A stretch of DNA of 64,000 nucleotides from Vibrio hyugaensis (GTDB taxonomy: Bacteria > Pseudomonadota > Gammaproteobacteria > Enterobacterales > Vibrionaceae), in NCBI RefSeq assembly GCF_002906655.1, contig NZ_CP025794.1, positions 3,466,958 to 3,530,957 of the forward strand, written 5' to 3'. Both the position numbers and the translations under genes were made by a program. This document shows, in pieces, positions 45,813-54,796 of the stretch. The notes under the pieces were generated by a model. It saw only the letters and a program-made list of their open reading frames with translations, had not been told where the DNA came from and did no database searches. The first letter of the stretch is position 1; the number at the start of each line of letters is the position of its first letter.

Positions 45813-46367
45813 ATGAAAAATAAAGCACTGAGCATATTGGTTTTGCTGTGCGGCTCTATATTGGCGGGTTGTAGCTCTTCCGATCATTCTGGCTCTTCCT
45901 CTTCGGTTTATTATTCTTCAGGTTACTATGATCCTTGGTGGTACGATCATGACGACTACTGGATTTATTACTACCCGGGTTGTTGCGACAACGACGATGA
46001 ATATAAAGAGAAGCTCGAAGAATGGTGGAATGGCTTAGATGAAGACCAACAGCAATCGATTAAAGACAAGGTAGAAGATTGGAAGGACGATGATATGTCC
46101 GCCAATATTGACAATATGAAGAGTCAGTTAGACGACCATTGGCAATCGCTTCCTGAAGAAAAAAAGCAGGAGATTCAAACCAAGTGGGAAAACCGTCCGG
46201 AGCGTATTGAGCCTGCAGCTTTACAAGACAAAGCCGTGAAAGAAAAGGTTCAACAAAGAAAAGCATTACCGGAAACGAAAATCCAGCGACCAGTTGCTCG
46301 CCCAAATGTGCAGATGCCTAAAGCACGTCCAAATATCCAAGCTAGGCCGAGGCTTCCTCGTCGCTAG
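45813..46367 (+). CDS. Hypothetical lipoprotein, Tyr/Trp-rich then charged
   Basis: A 184-residue protein with a lipoprotein signal: MKNKALSILVLLCGSILAGC, lipobox LAGC, Cys20 lipidated. After a Ser-rich linker comes an aromatic stretch with WWYDHDDYWIYYYPGCC, then an acidic helical region (residues ~75-130, rich in E, K, D, W) and a basic, Pro-rich tail (RPNVQMPKARPNIQARPRLP). The pattern suggests a surface or periplasmic lipoprotein with a coiled region. I do not recognise a family. It lies 42 nt after the TPR gene and may share its transcript. Confidence 0.6.
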   Translation: MKNKALSILVLLCGSILAGCSSSDHSGSSSSVYYSSGYYDPWWYDHDDYWIYYYPGCCDNDDEYKEKLEEWWNGLDEDQQQSIKDKVEDWKDDDMSANIDNMKSQLDDHWQSLPEEKKQEIQTKWENRPERIEPAALQDKAVKEKVQQRKALPETKIQRPVARPNVQMPKARPNIQARPRLPRR

Positions 46368-46412
46368 TGAATCTAATTTTTATCTCTCGATAAGATTGAG
46401 GATGAAGAAATA

Positions 46413-46440
46413 AAGAAAGGGGCGTACTGTGCGCCCCTTG
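46413..46440 (-). terminator. nrfA terminator
   Basis: Stem AAGGGGCG / CGCCCCTT (46417-46424 and 46432-46439). On the minus strand it is followed by TCTTTATTTC. Confidence 0.8.
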
Positions 46441-46472
46441 TCGTATCTATTTAACCATATCTGTTAGTTTAA

Positions 46473-47900
46473 TTAGTACGTGGCTTCGCGTTCGGCTGCA
46501 GCCTTATCCCAATCTGGAGCAATGGTTTCCAAGAAGTCTTTCTTATCGGCGTTCATTTTCTCCATGTCCATACCGAGTGCTTGTTGCGCTTTCGCTTTAG
46601 TGGAGATGTCCGGGATCTGTACTGGTTCGGTAATGCCTTTCTTCGCAAGTAGACGAACAAGTTTAGTACGCGCATCCGCAGCGCGGTCAACGGCGGTACC
46701 GAGCACTTCGAGCGCAACTTCAGGTGCATGCATGTGGACACCGTGAGACGCTATTGCATAGTCCCAACGCCATTGTGCGTGACGGATGTCTTGTAAGATT
46801 GGTTGCATTTCTTCTTCTGTTGCACCGGCATCCCAAGCCGCTCCTGCTTCAAAGTGTGCAGCAACGATTTGTTTCTCGGCGGTTAGCTTCATGTTCAGTA
46901 CTTGCGCCTTACGTGTTGAAACGATGCCCTGTAGTTGCTCTTTTGTTTGAGTGTGGCATTGCGCGCACGTATCATCAAAGCGATCAAATGGGTTTCCGAC
47001 TTTATGATCGGTATACACAGTGCCATCTTCTTTGGTTACTTTCGGCATGTGGCAGTCTACACAAACTACTTTGTTCTTACCGTGGATGCCTTCTCGCCAA
47101 GTTTCGTAACCAGGGTGTTGTGCTTTTAACATGGGTGCTTTAGAAACGGCATGCGTCCAATCTTTGAAGTTTAGTGCGTCGTAATATTTCTCCATGTCGT
47201 TTACTGAAGTACCCATATCCCAAGGGAATTTCACCGCTTTCGTTGGGCCTGTGAAGTAGTATTCAACGTGGCATTGTGCACAAACAGAGGCTTGTTGATC
47301 GAGGCGGGATTGTTCATCAAATTTTTTGCCAATCGTATCAAAAGCTCGCTCAACATACGGGCGAGTGACCGCAAGTGCTGGCTCGCCATTTTTGAACTCC
47401 TCAGAGCGAGTATCGTGACAGTCAGAGCAGCCAATAGGATTTACGATTTCTGAGCCCAAGCGTGCCCATTTTCCCTCGAAATACCCATCTTCACCTCGTT
47501 CATCAATCACACGTGCGACATCTGGGCTCTTACAGCTCCAACACGCCATTGGCATGGGACCTGATTTTTCATCGGTGGGAGCGCCAGTGCGAAGTGTTTG
47601 ACGAACATCATCGAGAGCGTAAAAGTGCCCGCGAGCCTTGTTGTAGTCTTTAGCGAAGCCATAGCCAGCCCAAAGAATGACCATATTAGGGTCTTCTCCA
47701 AGTGCATCTTCAATATGTTCGCTTTCAGATGTCGCTTTCCAAGAATGGTATTGGTCAGGGTGGTTTTGTTCGAAGGCGTCATTGCGTGGATCGATGAGAC
47801 CTTTATCTTCCGCCGCCAACGGAGCGCCGACCAAAAATAATTGGCTGGCGAATAAGGTCGCAACCGCGATAGGTGTGCTCATCCAGTGTTTTATGCTCAC
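46473..47900 (-). CDS. nrfA: Cytochrome c552, ammonia-forming nitrite reductase
   Basis: A 475-residue periplasmic pentaheme enzyme that reduces nitrite to ammonium with six electrons. It has a signal peptide (cleaved near residue 30, PLAAEDKG). The catalytic heme site is the special CWSCK (residues 120-124). Four CxxCH sites follow: CSDCH, CAQCH, CVDCH and CAQCH. Translation starts at a GTG (47900) with GGAGA 8 nt upstream. It is divergent from nrfBCDE, unlike the E. coli nrfABCDEFG operon. The shared 448-bp region carries FNR- and NarP-like sites, so anaerobic nitrite/nitrate control is likely. Confidence 0.97.
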   Translation of the reverse strand: MSIKHWMSTPIAVATLFASQLFLVGAPLAAEDKGLIDPRNDAFEQNHPDQYHSWKATSESEHIEDALGEDPNMVILWAGYGFAKDYNKARGHFYALDDVRQTLRTGAPTDEKSGPMPMACWSCKSPDVARVIDERGEDGYFEGKWARLGSEIVNPIGCSDCHDTRSEEFKNGEPALAVTRPYVERAFDTIGKKFDEQSRLDQQASVCAQCHVEYYFTGPTKAVKFPWDMGTSVNDMEKYYDALNFKDWTHAVSKAPMLKAQHPGYETWREGIHGKNKVVCVDCHMPKVTKEDGTVYTDHKVGNPFDRFDDTCAQCHTQTKEQLQGIVSTRKAQVLNMKLTAEKQIVAAHFEAGAAWDAGATEEEMQPILQDIRHAQWRWDYAIASHGVHMHAPEVALEVLGTAVDRAADARTKLVRLLAKKGITEPVQIPDISTKAKAQQALGMDMEKMNADKKDFLETIAPDWDKAAAEREATY

Positions 47901-48023
47901 GGTGTTATCTCCATATTCATTTTTATTAGCAGCGTTGTGAGAAGCTATTCCAAATAAGAATCGGAGATCTACTGTTTATAATATGGCTTAATTAAATAGA
48001 TGAAATAGTGAGCGGAACTTGTT

Positions 48024-48037
48024 TTGTTTTAGATCAA
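48024..48037. promoter_or_regulatory. FNR-like site between nrfA and nrfB
   Basis: TTGTTTTAGATCAA matches the FNR consensus TTGAT-N4-ATCAA in 9 of 10 fixed positions. It lies about 130 bp upstream of the nrfA start. Confidence 0.65.
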
Positions 48038-48073
48038 TTTATACCAGTGATCTCAATCATGTTTGAATTTATA

Positions 48074-48089
48074 TACCCCTAAAGGGGTA
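48074..48089. promoter_or_regulatory. NarL/NarP 7-2-7 palindrome between nrfA and nrfB
   Basis: TACCCCT, AA, AGGGGTA is a perfect inverted repeat of two NarL/NarP heptamers (TACYYMT) with 2-bp spacing, the architecture required for NarP. It lies close to the FNR-like site. The E. coli nrf promoter has a similar 7-2-7 element. Elsewhere in the 448-bp gap I see only AT-rich sequence. Confidence 0.8.
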
Positions 48090-48348
48090 GTTATTAATGC
48101 TTTGTTTGATAAGGGGTTAGCTTTTAACCATTTTAAAAATAGGGTGATTAAGCTCGCTTTTTGAACGGTTGTCTCTACCTCTTATGAATAATAGAGGTAT
48201 TATAAATATAGGTTTAGCGTTGTGGCTTTCTGAAATAAGAATTGATGTCATTTGAAGATGTTAAAAATATCTTCAGAGGAAATTAATTGTCGCTCAAATA
48301 AATAATTGAGAATAATTATCACTTATTTAAGAGCTAAGGAAAGAAAAT

Positions 48349-48951
48349 ATGGGCAATATAAAATTGGCCATAGAGACAATGTTGAAACTTCTCTTCATCT
48401 TTGCCGTCTATGGTTTTTCCATCGCCGCCCATGCGACTTCTTCAGAGCCTGTTGAAGGTGTTCAAACCGAGCGCCATCAAGTCGAATTAACCCGTGACAG
48501 AGACTATAAATGTCTCCAGTGTCATAAGGACGCCAAAGATACTCTGAATCTATCGCATGACCCGCAAGCGCTATTAAACCAGGGCAAACAGCTCAACTGC
48601 ACGAATTGTCATAGTAATATCGGACCCGATCACCGTGAAGGTGCTTCGGAGGTGATTAAGTTCTCCGCAGCACAATCTAAAGCCGTTCACGATAAAGTCT
48701 TTCTTGATCCAAGTTTAATCCTTAAAGCCAATAGTCAGTGTGTGGATTGTCATACACCGTTGAAGTTACGTGAAAGTCACTGGACGCATGATGTACACGC
48801 GAAAAACCTGACGTGTTCAAATTGTCATGATGTGCATGCTGCGAAAGCCAAAGCGCTGGCATACGACCGTAAAGAACTGATTAAGCAATGTGTCGACTGT
48901 CACTCTGAATTTGCCATCGAGCCTGAACTCGCAAAAGAGGAGGAGAGATAG
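48349..48951 (+). CDS. nrfB: Pentaheme cytochrome c NrfB
   Basis: A 200-residue periplasmic electron carrier that donates electrons to NrfA. It has a signal peptide (LLFIFAVYGFSIAAHA, cleaved after AHA). Five CxxCH heme sites are visible: CLQCH, CTNCH, CVDCH, CSNCH and CVDCH. The start at 48349 follows AAGGAAAG. It is first of the nrfBCDE group and is followed by nrfC after 1 nt. Confidence 0.95.
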   Translation: MGNIKLAIETMLKLLFIFAVYGFSIAAHATSSEPVEGVQTERHQVELTRDRDYKCLQCHKDAKDTLNLSHDPQALLNQGKQLNCTNCHSNIGPDHREGASEVIKFSAAQSKAVHDKVFLDPSLILKANSQCVDCHTPLKLRESHWTHDVHAKNLTCSNCHDVHAAKAKALAYDRKELIKQCVDCHSEFAIEPELAKEEER

Positions 48952-48952
48952 C

Positions 48953-49639
48953 ATGAAATGTTCTAGAAGAAATTTCTTAGCCGGTAGCGGCGCACTGATT
49001 TTGACCACAGGCGTTGCAGGCACTTCCGTTGTTAGCTCCTCTCTTTATGCGAGCAACAGTGAACAAGCGAAGCGCATGGGTATGGTTCATGATGAAAATG
49101 CCTGCATTGGCTGTACCGCTTGTACCGATGCTTGTCGCGAAGTAAATAAAGTCCCTGAAGGCGTGACGCGACTTAAAATTCATCGCAGTGAACCGATTGG
49201 CGAATTCCCAGATGTGGAATACCAGTTTACTCGCGAATCCTGTCAGCACTGTGAGAACCCACCATGTGTTTACGTTTGTCCAACAGGCGCTGCATACAAA
49301 GATGAAGCGACAGGCATCGTGGATGTACACAAAGAGAAATGTGTAGGATGTGGTTATTGCCTTGCCGCTTGCCCTTACCAAGTGCGCTTCTTTAATCCAG
49401 TCGATCACTCTGCGGATAAATGTAACTTCTGCCGTGATACCAACCTAGCGCAAGGTAAGCAGCCAGCTTGCGTGGAATCTTGCCCAACAAAAGCACTCAT
49501 CTTTGGTGATTTAAATGACCCAACTAGCGAGGTGAGCAAAGCCATCGAAAGCCATGTTGTCTATCGCGATAAATCGCATTTAGGTACGCAACCTAAACTG
49601 TACAAAATTCCGCATAGCAAAGGGGAGGTGTCATCATGA
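48953..49639 (+). CDS. nrfC: NrfC, Fe-S protein of nitrite reduction
   Basis: A 228-residue ferredoxin-like protein with a Tat signal (CSRRNFLAGSGALILTTG) and four 4Fe-4S cysteine groups: CIGCTACTDAC, CQHCENPPCVYVC, CVGCGYCLAAC and CNFC...CVESC. It passes electrons from the quinol-oxidising NrfD to NrfB. The start is the ATG at 48953 with an AGGAGGAG site inside the end of nrfB. Its stop overlaps the nrfD start (ATGA). Confidence 0.95.
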   Translation: MKCSRRNFLAGSGALILTTGVAGTSVVSSSLYASNSEQAKRMGMVHDENACIGCTACTDACREVNKVPEGVTRLKIHRSEPIGEFPDVEYQFTRESCQHCENPPCVYVCPTGAAYKDEATGIVDVHKEKCVGCGYCLAACPYQVRFFNPVDHSADKCNFCRDTNLAQGKQPACVESCPTKALIFGDLNDPTSEVSKAIESHVVYRDKSHLGTQPKLYKIPHSKGEVSS

Positions 49640-50607
49640 ACGGCTTCGAAAGTGCATTCCACTTTGACTCGTTAGTCTGGGATTGGATCATCGCGATTTA
49701 CTTGTTCCTTGCTGGGATGTCAGCAGGTGCAGTGATGATTTCTATCTATCTAAAACGTAAAGTCATCGAGGGTGACCCAGCAAATAACGGCATCATGAAG
49801 GCTATGGCTTGGTTGGCGCCATTTGGTATCATTGCTGGTTTGGTTATTCTGATTTTCCACCTAACTAAACCGCTAGAGTTTTGGAAGATCATGATTTATT
49901 ACAATCCGACTTCCGTGATGTCGATGGGCGTTATCCTGTTCCAAGTGTACATGATTGTGTTGTTTGCCTGGGTCGGCGTAATTTTCCGCCATCCAATCAT
50001 CAACTTCTGTGAAGGAAAGCTGCCAAGTAAGCTACTGGACTTTGTTGATGGTCTGCTTATTAAGTTAGGTAAAGGCAACAACGCCATAGAACTTTTTCTG
50101 GGATTCTTAGCGATAGTCTTAGCTGCATACACCGGCTTCTTACTGTCTGCATTGAAGACCTACCCAATGCTTAACAACCCAGTGCTGCCTATTTTATTCT
50201 TGTTCTCGAGCTTGTCTTCTGGCGCAGCGGCTTGCTTGATGTTCGGAATTCTCGTCTTTAAAGAACCGACTAGCAGCCCGAGCGTGTCTTGGGTTCACGG
50301 GTTTGAACGCCCAGTGGTGTTGTTCGAATTGTTCGTATTGGTGACATTTTTCACGGGCTTAATCTTCAGTGGAGGGCAAAATGAAGCGGCTGCGTGGAAC
50401 GCGATATCCAGTGGCTTTTGGGCGCAGTGGTTCTGGGTTGGTGTAGTACTAATAGGTATGCTAACACCTCTTACCATGAACTGGCTGATACCTTCAGAAG
50501 TGCGCCATAAAGGCAGCTATGTCTTTGTCGTTACCACTTTGAGCTTGGTCGGTGTACTCATGTTACGTACGTTCATCCTTTATGCAGGCCAAATGACGGT
50601 TGTATAA
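49636..50607 (+). CDS. nrfD: NrfD, membrane quinol-oxidising subunit
   Basis: A 323-residue polytopic inner membrane protein with about eight hydrophobic helices, of the NrfD/PsrC family. It oxidises menaquinol and hands electrons to NrfC. It begins MNGFESAFHFDSLVWDWIIA and overlaps nrfC by 4 nt, so it is translationally coupled. Confidence 0.95.
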   Translation: MNGFESAFHFDSLVWDWIIAIYLFLAGMSAGAVMISIYLKRKVIEGDPANNGIMKAMAWLAPFGIIAGLVILIFHLTKPLEFWKIMIYYNPTSVMSMGVILFQVYMIVLFAWVGVIFRHPIINFCEGKLPSKLLDFVDGLLIKLGKGNNAIELFLGFLAIVLAAYTGFLLSALKTYPMLNNPVLPILFLFSSLSSGAAACLMFGILVFKEPTSSPSVSWVHGFERPVVLFELFVLVTFFTGLIFSGGQNEAAAWNAISSGFWAQWFWVGVVLIGMLTPLTMNWLIPSEVRHKGSYVFVVTTLSLVGVLMLRTFILYAGQMTVV

Positions 50608-50616
50608 GGAGGTTAA

Positions 50617-52524
50617 ATGGAAGCTGAATTGGGTTTTTTCTTACTGATATTGGTGGTCATGGCGTCTAGCAGCGCAGCATTGTTGCACTGGTTTCGACGT
50701 GCTATCGGAAAGAACGTGGCGTTACAACATCAAGTTGCCGCGTCGCACATCATCAGTTTAGCTTCCGTTATCTGTCTATTGCTTCTTGTTCTTTGTTTCA
50801 TTAAAGACAACTTCGCTCTTGAATATGTCGTAGCTCACTCCAATAGCCAATTGCCAGTCGCTTTTAAGGTTGCTGCCGCATGGGGAGGGCATCAAGGCTC
50901 GATGCTGTTTTGGGTGGTGACGCTTAGCGTGTGGGCGTCATTTATTGCGTTCAAATCACCTATTAGTACGCAATATACAGGTGACTGCTTAGGTATCATG
51001 AACGTGTTAATAGCCGTCTTTGCTTGGTTCACACTAACAACTTCTAACCCCTTTGAATACGCTCAAGTCCTAGCTACAGAAGGACGAGACTTGAATCCGA
51101 TGTTGCAAGACATTGGCCTTATTATTCATCCACCACTGCTCTATTTAGGTTATGTCGGTTATGCCGCGATATTAGCCTTTGCTTTAGCTGCTTTGCTGGG
51201 TAAACGTCCTCTGAGTGAATGGTACGGGATTGCTCGTCGTGCCGCTTTCTTTGCTTGGGGGACACTCACTGTCGGTATTTTGGTTGGCTCTTGGTGGGCT
51301 TACAACGAGTTAGGGTGGGGCGGTTGGTGGTTCTGGGACCCAGTAGAGAACGCTTCATTATTACCATGGTTAACCGGAACCGCACTGTTGCACAGCGGAG
51401 TTTTAGCTCAAAGACATAAAAGTGCTCTATGGAGTACCTATGCATTGGCATTTGCGACTTTTAGCTTGAGTATTTTGGGAACATTCATTGTGCGCTCTGG
51501 CGTTCTTACCTCAGTGCACGCTTTTGCGGTTGATCCAACCAAAGGCTTATTACTGCTGGCGGTGTTGAGTTTGTTGGTCGTGGTCACTTTTGGGATACTT
51601 ATCGTTCGTGGTGACGGCATCAAAGCTTTTAAGCTAGTTTCTCTTCTTAGCCGAGCATACTTGACCTACGTTGCGATAGGCTTGTTCATCATTATTACAG
51701 CGATTGTTTTCTTGGGTACGTTCTACCCGATGGTCTACCAACTGTTAGGACTTGGTAATATTTCCGTTGGTGCTCCTTACTTCAACAGCTTGCTATTCCC
51801 ATTGTCACTATTAGCATTGGGCGTAATGGCAATTATTCCTTTGCTTAGGTGGCAAAAGGGAGCGGATAAAAATGCTTTTATCTTTGCCTTGATTGCTATG
51901 TTGGCAGTGGTGAGCTCTGCTTCCGTGTTTGTTTTCTCGGTTGAAAGCGTGTGTGCAACCAGTTTGATCACGATTATGTTATCTGTGTGGGTTGTGGTCG
52001 CCCATTTTTTGCTGATATTAAAATCTGAGGCTAAGGTGACGCTGGTTCCTATGGTAATGGCACATATTGGTTTTGCCCTCGCAGCAAGTGGGGCGGTGAT
52101 CAACAGTGATTATTCTTATGAATATCATTTGCGAGTTGAGCCTGAGAGCTCGCACCAACGTTCAGACGTGAGTATTGATTATCATGGTATCGAGTGGGTA
52201 ATTGGTCCAAATTACACCGCAGAACGAGCGAGTATTTATCTTCATTTGGAAGATGGTCGTACTTTGTCCCTTCAACCGGAAAAACGCCATTATCCAGTTC
52301 GAGTTATGAATATGACCGAGCCAGCCATTCGTTCATTGTGGCATGGAGACTACTATGTCACGCTAGGCGATAAAGTAGATTCCAATGCCTATGCAATTAA
52401 AATTCAGTATCGAGCCGGTATCTGGTGGATTTGGAGTGGTGGGCTAATCGCAGTATTTGGTGCGTTAATGACACTAGCGAACAAAAGAAAAAAGGTGGCA
52501 CATGGTGTCGAAGAATACGCTTAA
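50617..52524 (+). CDS. nrfE: NrfE, CcmF-type heme lyase subunit
   Basis: A 635-residue multi-spanning membrane protein of the CcmF/NrfE family. The heme-handling WWD motif is in GWGGWWFWDPVENASLLPWL, and a GHQGSMLFWV segment lies near residue 90. In E. coli, NrfE with NrfF and NrfG attaches heme to the CWSCK site of NrfA. It follows nrfD after 9 nt with AAGGAGG and overlaps the next gene by 23 nt. Confidence 0.93.
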   Translation: MEAELGFFLLILVVMASSSAALLHWFRRAIGKNVALQHQVAASHIISLASVICLLLLVLCFIKDNFALEYVVAHSNSQLPVAFKVAAAWGGHQGSMLFWVVTLSVWASFIAFKSPISTQYTGDCLGIMNVLIAVFAWFTLTTSNPFEYAQVLATEGRDLNPMLQDIGLIIHPPLLYLGYVGYAAILAFALAALLGKRPLSEWYGIARRAAFFAWGTLTVGILVGSWWAYNELGWGGWWFWDPVENASLLPWLTGTALLHSGVLAQRHKSALWSTYALAFATFSLSILGTFIVRSGVLTSVHAFAVDPTKGLLLLAVLSLLVVVTFGILIVRGDGIKAFKLVSLLSRAYLTYVAIGLFIIITAIVFLGTFYPMVYQLLGLGNISVGAPYFNSLLFPLSLLALGVMAIIPLLRWQKGADKNAFIFALIAMLAVVSSASVFVFSVESVCATSLITIMLSVWVVVAHFLLILKSEAKVTLVPMVMAHIGFALAASGAVINSDYSYEYHLRVEPESSHQRSDVSIDYHGIEWVIGPNYTAERASIYLHLEDGRTLSLQPEKRHYPVRVMNMTEPAIRSLWHGDYYVTLGDKVDSNAYAIKIQYRAGIWWIWSGGLIAVFGALMTLANKRKKVAHGVEEYA

Positions 52525-53035
52525 GTTGCTATTTCTTGTTAGCGTTGTGGCTTTGTTTGCTGCTCTTACGGCAACCGCTCTGTCTGACAGGCCCAATGTT
52601 GAATTGTCTGAGCAGCGCAAGTTGGTGATTCCTAGCTTTACCTCGATATCATTGCTTTCTGAAAAGGAAGTAAACCAAACCGTGTTTAAAAGCGAAGGTT
52701 ATAGATTGCTGAATATTTGGGCTTCTTGGTGTGGTATATGCAAAAGTGAGCACGATGAATTACTTCTATTAGCAGAGCAGGGTGTACCCATCATTGGTTT
52801 GAATTATCGAGATCAAAAACAAGCCGCTCGTGAATATTTGAGCTTTAAACGAAATCCATATAAAGAGGTGATCAGTGATCCAAATGGAAAGCTTGCTGTT
52901 GAACTTGGTGTAATAGGTACACCAGAAACTTACTTGATTGATCAAAATGGAATCGTGTTGATCAAATATCGTGGAGAGCTCACGAAAGATAAATGGAATG
53001 ATATATTTTCGGAGTATTTTGATGTTTCGATTTAA
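52502..53035 (+). CDS. DsbE/CcmG-like periplasmic thioredoxin of the nrf cluster
   Basis: A 177-residue membrane-anchored thioredoxin-fold protein. An N-terminal helix (LLFLVSVVALFAALTATAL) is followed by the active site WASWCGICKSEHDE and cis-Pro region GTPETYLID. It probably keeps apocytochrome thiols reduced for heme attachment to NrfA and NrfB. In this family WCPxC is usual; here it is WCGIC. It overlaps nrfE and nrfF, so it is part of the operon. E. coli nrf lacks such a gene, but other nrf clusters carry one. Confidence 0.9.
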   Translation: MVSKNTLKLLFLVSVVALFAALTATALSDRPNVELSEQRKLVIPSFTSISLLSEKEVNQTVFKSEGYRLLNIWASWCGICKSEHDELLLLAEQGVPIIGLNYRDQKQAAREYLSFKRNPYKEVISDPNGKLAVELGVIGTPETYLIDQNGIVLIKYRGELTKDKWNDIFSEYFDVSI

Positions 53036-53432
53036 TTATCTATTCGCCTATTTATTGGCTTTTACGTTATTTTCATCTTTAGTGAAAGCGGAAGATGTTA
53101 AGCAGAATGTTGATCTATTTGAGTTTCATTCTGTTGAAGTGCAACAACGGGCAACCGCTCTAGCCAAGACATTACGCTGCCCTCAATGCCAAAATCAAAA
53201 TCTTGTGGAATCAAATGCCCCAGCGGCAAAAGACTTGCGTTTAAAGGTCTACACGATGGTGAATGAAGGGAGTAGTGAACGAGAAGTTAAAGAATATTTG
53301 GTTGCTAGGTATGGGAATATCGTTCTTTATCAGCCGCCGTTTAATTATTCCACAGCATTGTTGTGGATCTTTCCTGCGCTATTTTTGATCTTTTTTGTCT
53401 TATATTCGATCCGAATGACAAAACGTAATTAA
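53022..53432 (+). CDS. nrfF: NrfF/CcmH-like cytochrome c maturation protein
   Basis: A 136-residue protein with a signal peptide (ending LVKA-ED) and the LRCPQCQNQNLVESNAP motif containing the reactive cysteine pair. A C-terminal membrane helix (STALLWIFPALFLIFFVLYS) follows. It delivers apocytochrome to the heme lyase. The start is the ATG at 53022, which has GGAG 9 nt upstream and overlaps the preceding gene by 14 nt. It is the last gene of the nrfBCDE group. Confidence 0.9.
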   Translation: MFRFNYLFAYLLAFTLFSSLVKAEDVKQNVDLFEFHSVEVQQRATALAKTLRCPQCQNQNLVESNAPAAKDLRLKVYTMVNEGSSEREVKEYLVARYGNIVLYQPPFNYSTALLWIFPALFLIFFVLYSIRMTKRN

Positions 53433-53567
53433 TGTGATGATAATTCCACTATTAAAAATAAATTGTGCACATAACAAGCAGAATGTTATGATTTTGCAGA
53501 ATTTATGAAGGCTCCAGTGAATAGCAGACCATAAAAATGAGCTGGAGAAGTAATAAAAGAACGAAAG

Positions 53568-53753
53568 GTGTACGCAGTGGATTCAGTTATATCGCAATTA
53601 AAAAAGGACTTTTATTCGCAGATTCGTGCATTGCAGTCACCGAAGCTGCCACAAGTCACTTCGTCTCTCGCCGTCTTAACCGACGAGGAAATTCAAGAAC
53701 TCGAAGCCGTTTGGATTGAGCTCGCTGTATGGAAGCGAAGCCAAACTCATTAA
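53568..53753 (+). CDS. Small conserved-looking protein of unknown function
   Basis: A 61-residue reading frame starting at GTG 53568 (MYAVDSVISQLKKD), with AAAGG just upstream; the GTG three codons later (MDSVISQL) is also possible. The protein is amphipathic and helical (DFYSQIRALQ; TDEEIQELEAVWIELAVWKR) and has no signal. It is followed within 25 nt by a strong terminator, which supports a real gene. I do not recognise it. Confidence 0.55.
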   Translation: MYAVDSVISQLKKDFYSQIRALQSPKLPQVTSSLAVLTDEEIQELEAVWIELAVWKRSQTH

Positions 53754-53776
53754 ACCGATTCAAACTTAGCGACTTT

Positions 53777-53808
53777 AAACCCCAGGCAAATTTGTCTGGG
53801 GTTTTTTT
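53777..53808 (+). terminator. Terminator of the small 53.6-kb gene
   Basis: Stem AAACCCCAG / CTGGGGTTT (53777-53785 and 53796-53804) followed by more T on the plus strand. Confidence 0.9.
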
Positions 53809-54031
53809 ATTGTAGTTAGCTGTAAATGTTATACTATAACAAATGTAAAGTCGGCAGTTGGGGATCATTTTCGCTATGAATTCTCGCTGTTGCTAGAATA
53901 AGAGTATGCCTCGTTGTGATCTCAACATTGAAAAATGCGGTATCAATCCCCATAGTTGAAGAGCAAATGAGAGCAATCCCATGAATGCGATAACGAAAAT
54001 GCATCAAGCAATAAATCGAGTGAGTGTAGAT

Positions 54032-54628
54032 ATGGCGGAAGTACGTGCCAGAGTAGATTTTAAAGTCGGGGCTAACAGCAACATAGATGCCGAAATCCTG
54101 TCTTTCCATGGCCTAAAGACAGATAAAGAGCATGTAGCAATTATCTTTAAACAAGCGGATCAAACGCAGGATATGCCTTTAGTGCGTATGCACTCTGAGT
54201 GTCTGACTGGCGATGTGTTCCACTCTTCACGCTGTGACTGCGGTGAGCAACTAGAAGAGACCATCAATCGAATGGGCGAATCAGGTGGCATTATCCTATA
54301 CCTTCGTCAAGAAGGCCGCGGTATCGGTCTTTATAACAAGATTGATGCATACCGTCTGCAAAGTCAGGGTATGAATACCTACGAAGCAAATAATCATTTG
54401 GGCTTCGATGATGACTTACGTGACTTCACAGAAGCAGCACAAATGCTTGAAGCACTAGGTGTGAATAAGATTCAGCTTGTTACCAACAACCCTAAGAAGA
54501 TACGCGAGTTGTCAGAGTACGGAATTGAAATCGCAGAGGTTGTCAATACGTCTGCGCACATCAAAGATGGCAACGAAAATTATCTGAAGGCGAAAGTTTC
54601 CCATGGTAAACATCACCTAAAGGTTTAA
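54032..54628 (+). CDS. ribA: GTP cyclohydrolase II
   Basis: A protein of about 198 residues catalysing the first step of riboflavin synthesis. The zinc site is [15 protein letters not shown]; the GTP-binding region is [20 protein letters not shown] and [10 protein letters not shown] chose the ATG at 54032 ([13 protein letters not shown]) by family length; an in-frame ATG at 53981 would add 17 residues, and neither has a strong ribosome site. No FMN riboswitch is recognisable upstream. It is followed by its own terminator. Confidence 0.93.
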   Translation: MAEVRARVDFKVGANSNIDAEILSFHGLKTDKEHVAIIFKQADQTQDMPLVRMHSECLTGDVFHSSRCDCGEQLEETINRMGESGGIILYLRQEGRGIGLYNKIDAYRLQSQGMNTYEANNHLGFDDDLRDFTEAAQMLEALGVNKIQLVTNNPKKIRELSEYGIEIAEVVNTSAHIKDGNENYLKAKVSHGKHHLKV

Positions 54629-54664
54629 TCTTTAAAGATAAATTTAACAGTAAAGCATTTTAAG

Positions 54665-54692
54665 AGCCTCATATTTATGAGGCTTTTTTTGT
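54665..54692 (+). terminator. ribA terminator
   Basis: Stem AGCCTCATA / TATGAGGCT followed by seven or more T on the plus strand. Confidence 0.9.
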
Positions 54693-54742
54693 ATCTAGAG
54701 TTGCAAATAAATTGTAAATTTGTATTATCTCGGGACAAAAGT

Positions 54743-54761
54743 GCAAATAAGAATAATTAGC
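54743..54761. promoter_or_regulatory. Fur-like box upstream of the imelysin cluster
   Basis: GCAAATAAGAATAATTAGC matches the 19-bp Fur consensus in 13 positions, about 40 bp upstream of the first imelysin gene. The position would overlap a promoter, as expected for iron repression. Confidence 0.6.
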
Positions 54762-54796
54762 ACTACGAATAAGATTATTAAAAACGCTCAACAAGG

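Noticed and set aside
53754-54031. FMN riboswitch in front of ribA
   Set aside because: The conserved RFN-element segments are not present in this short upstream region.
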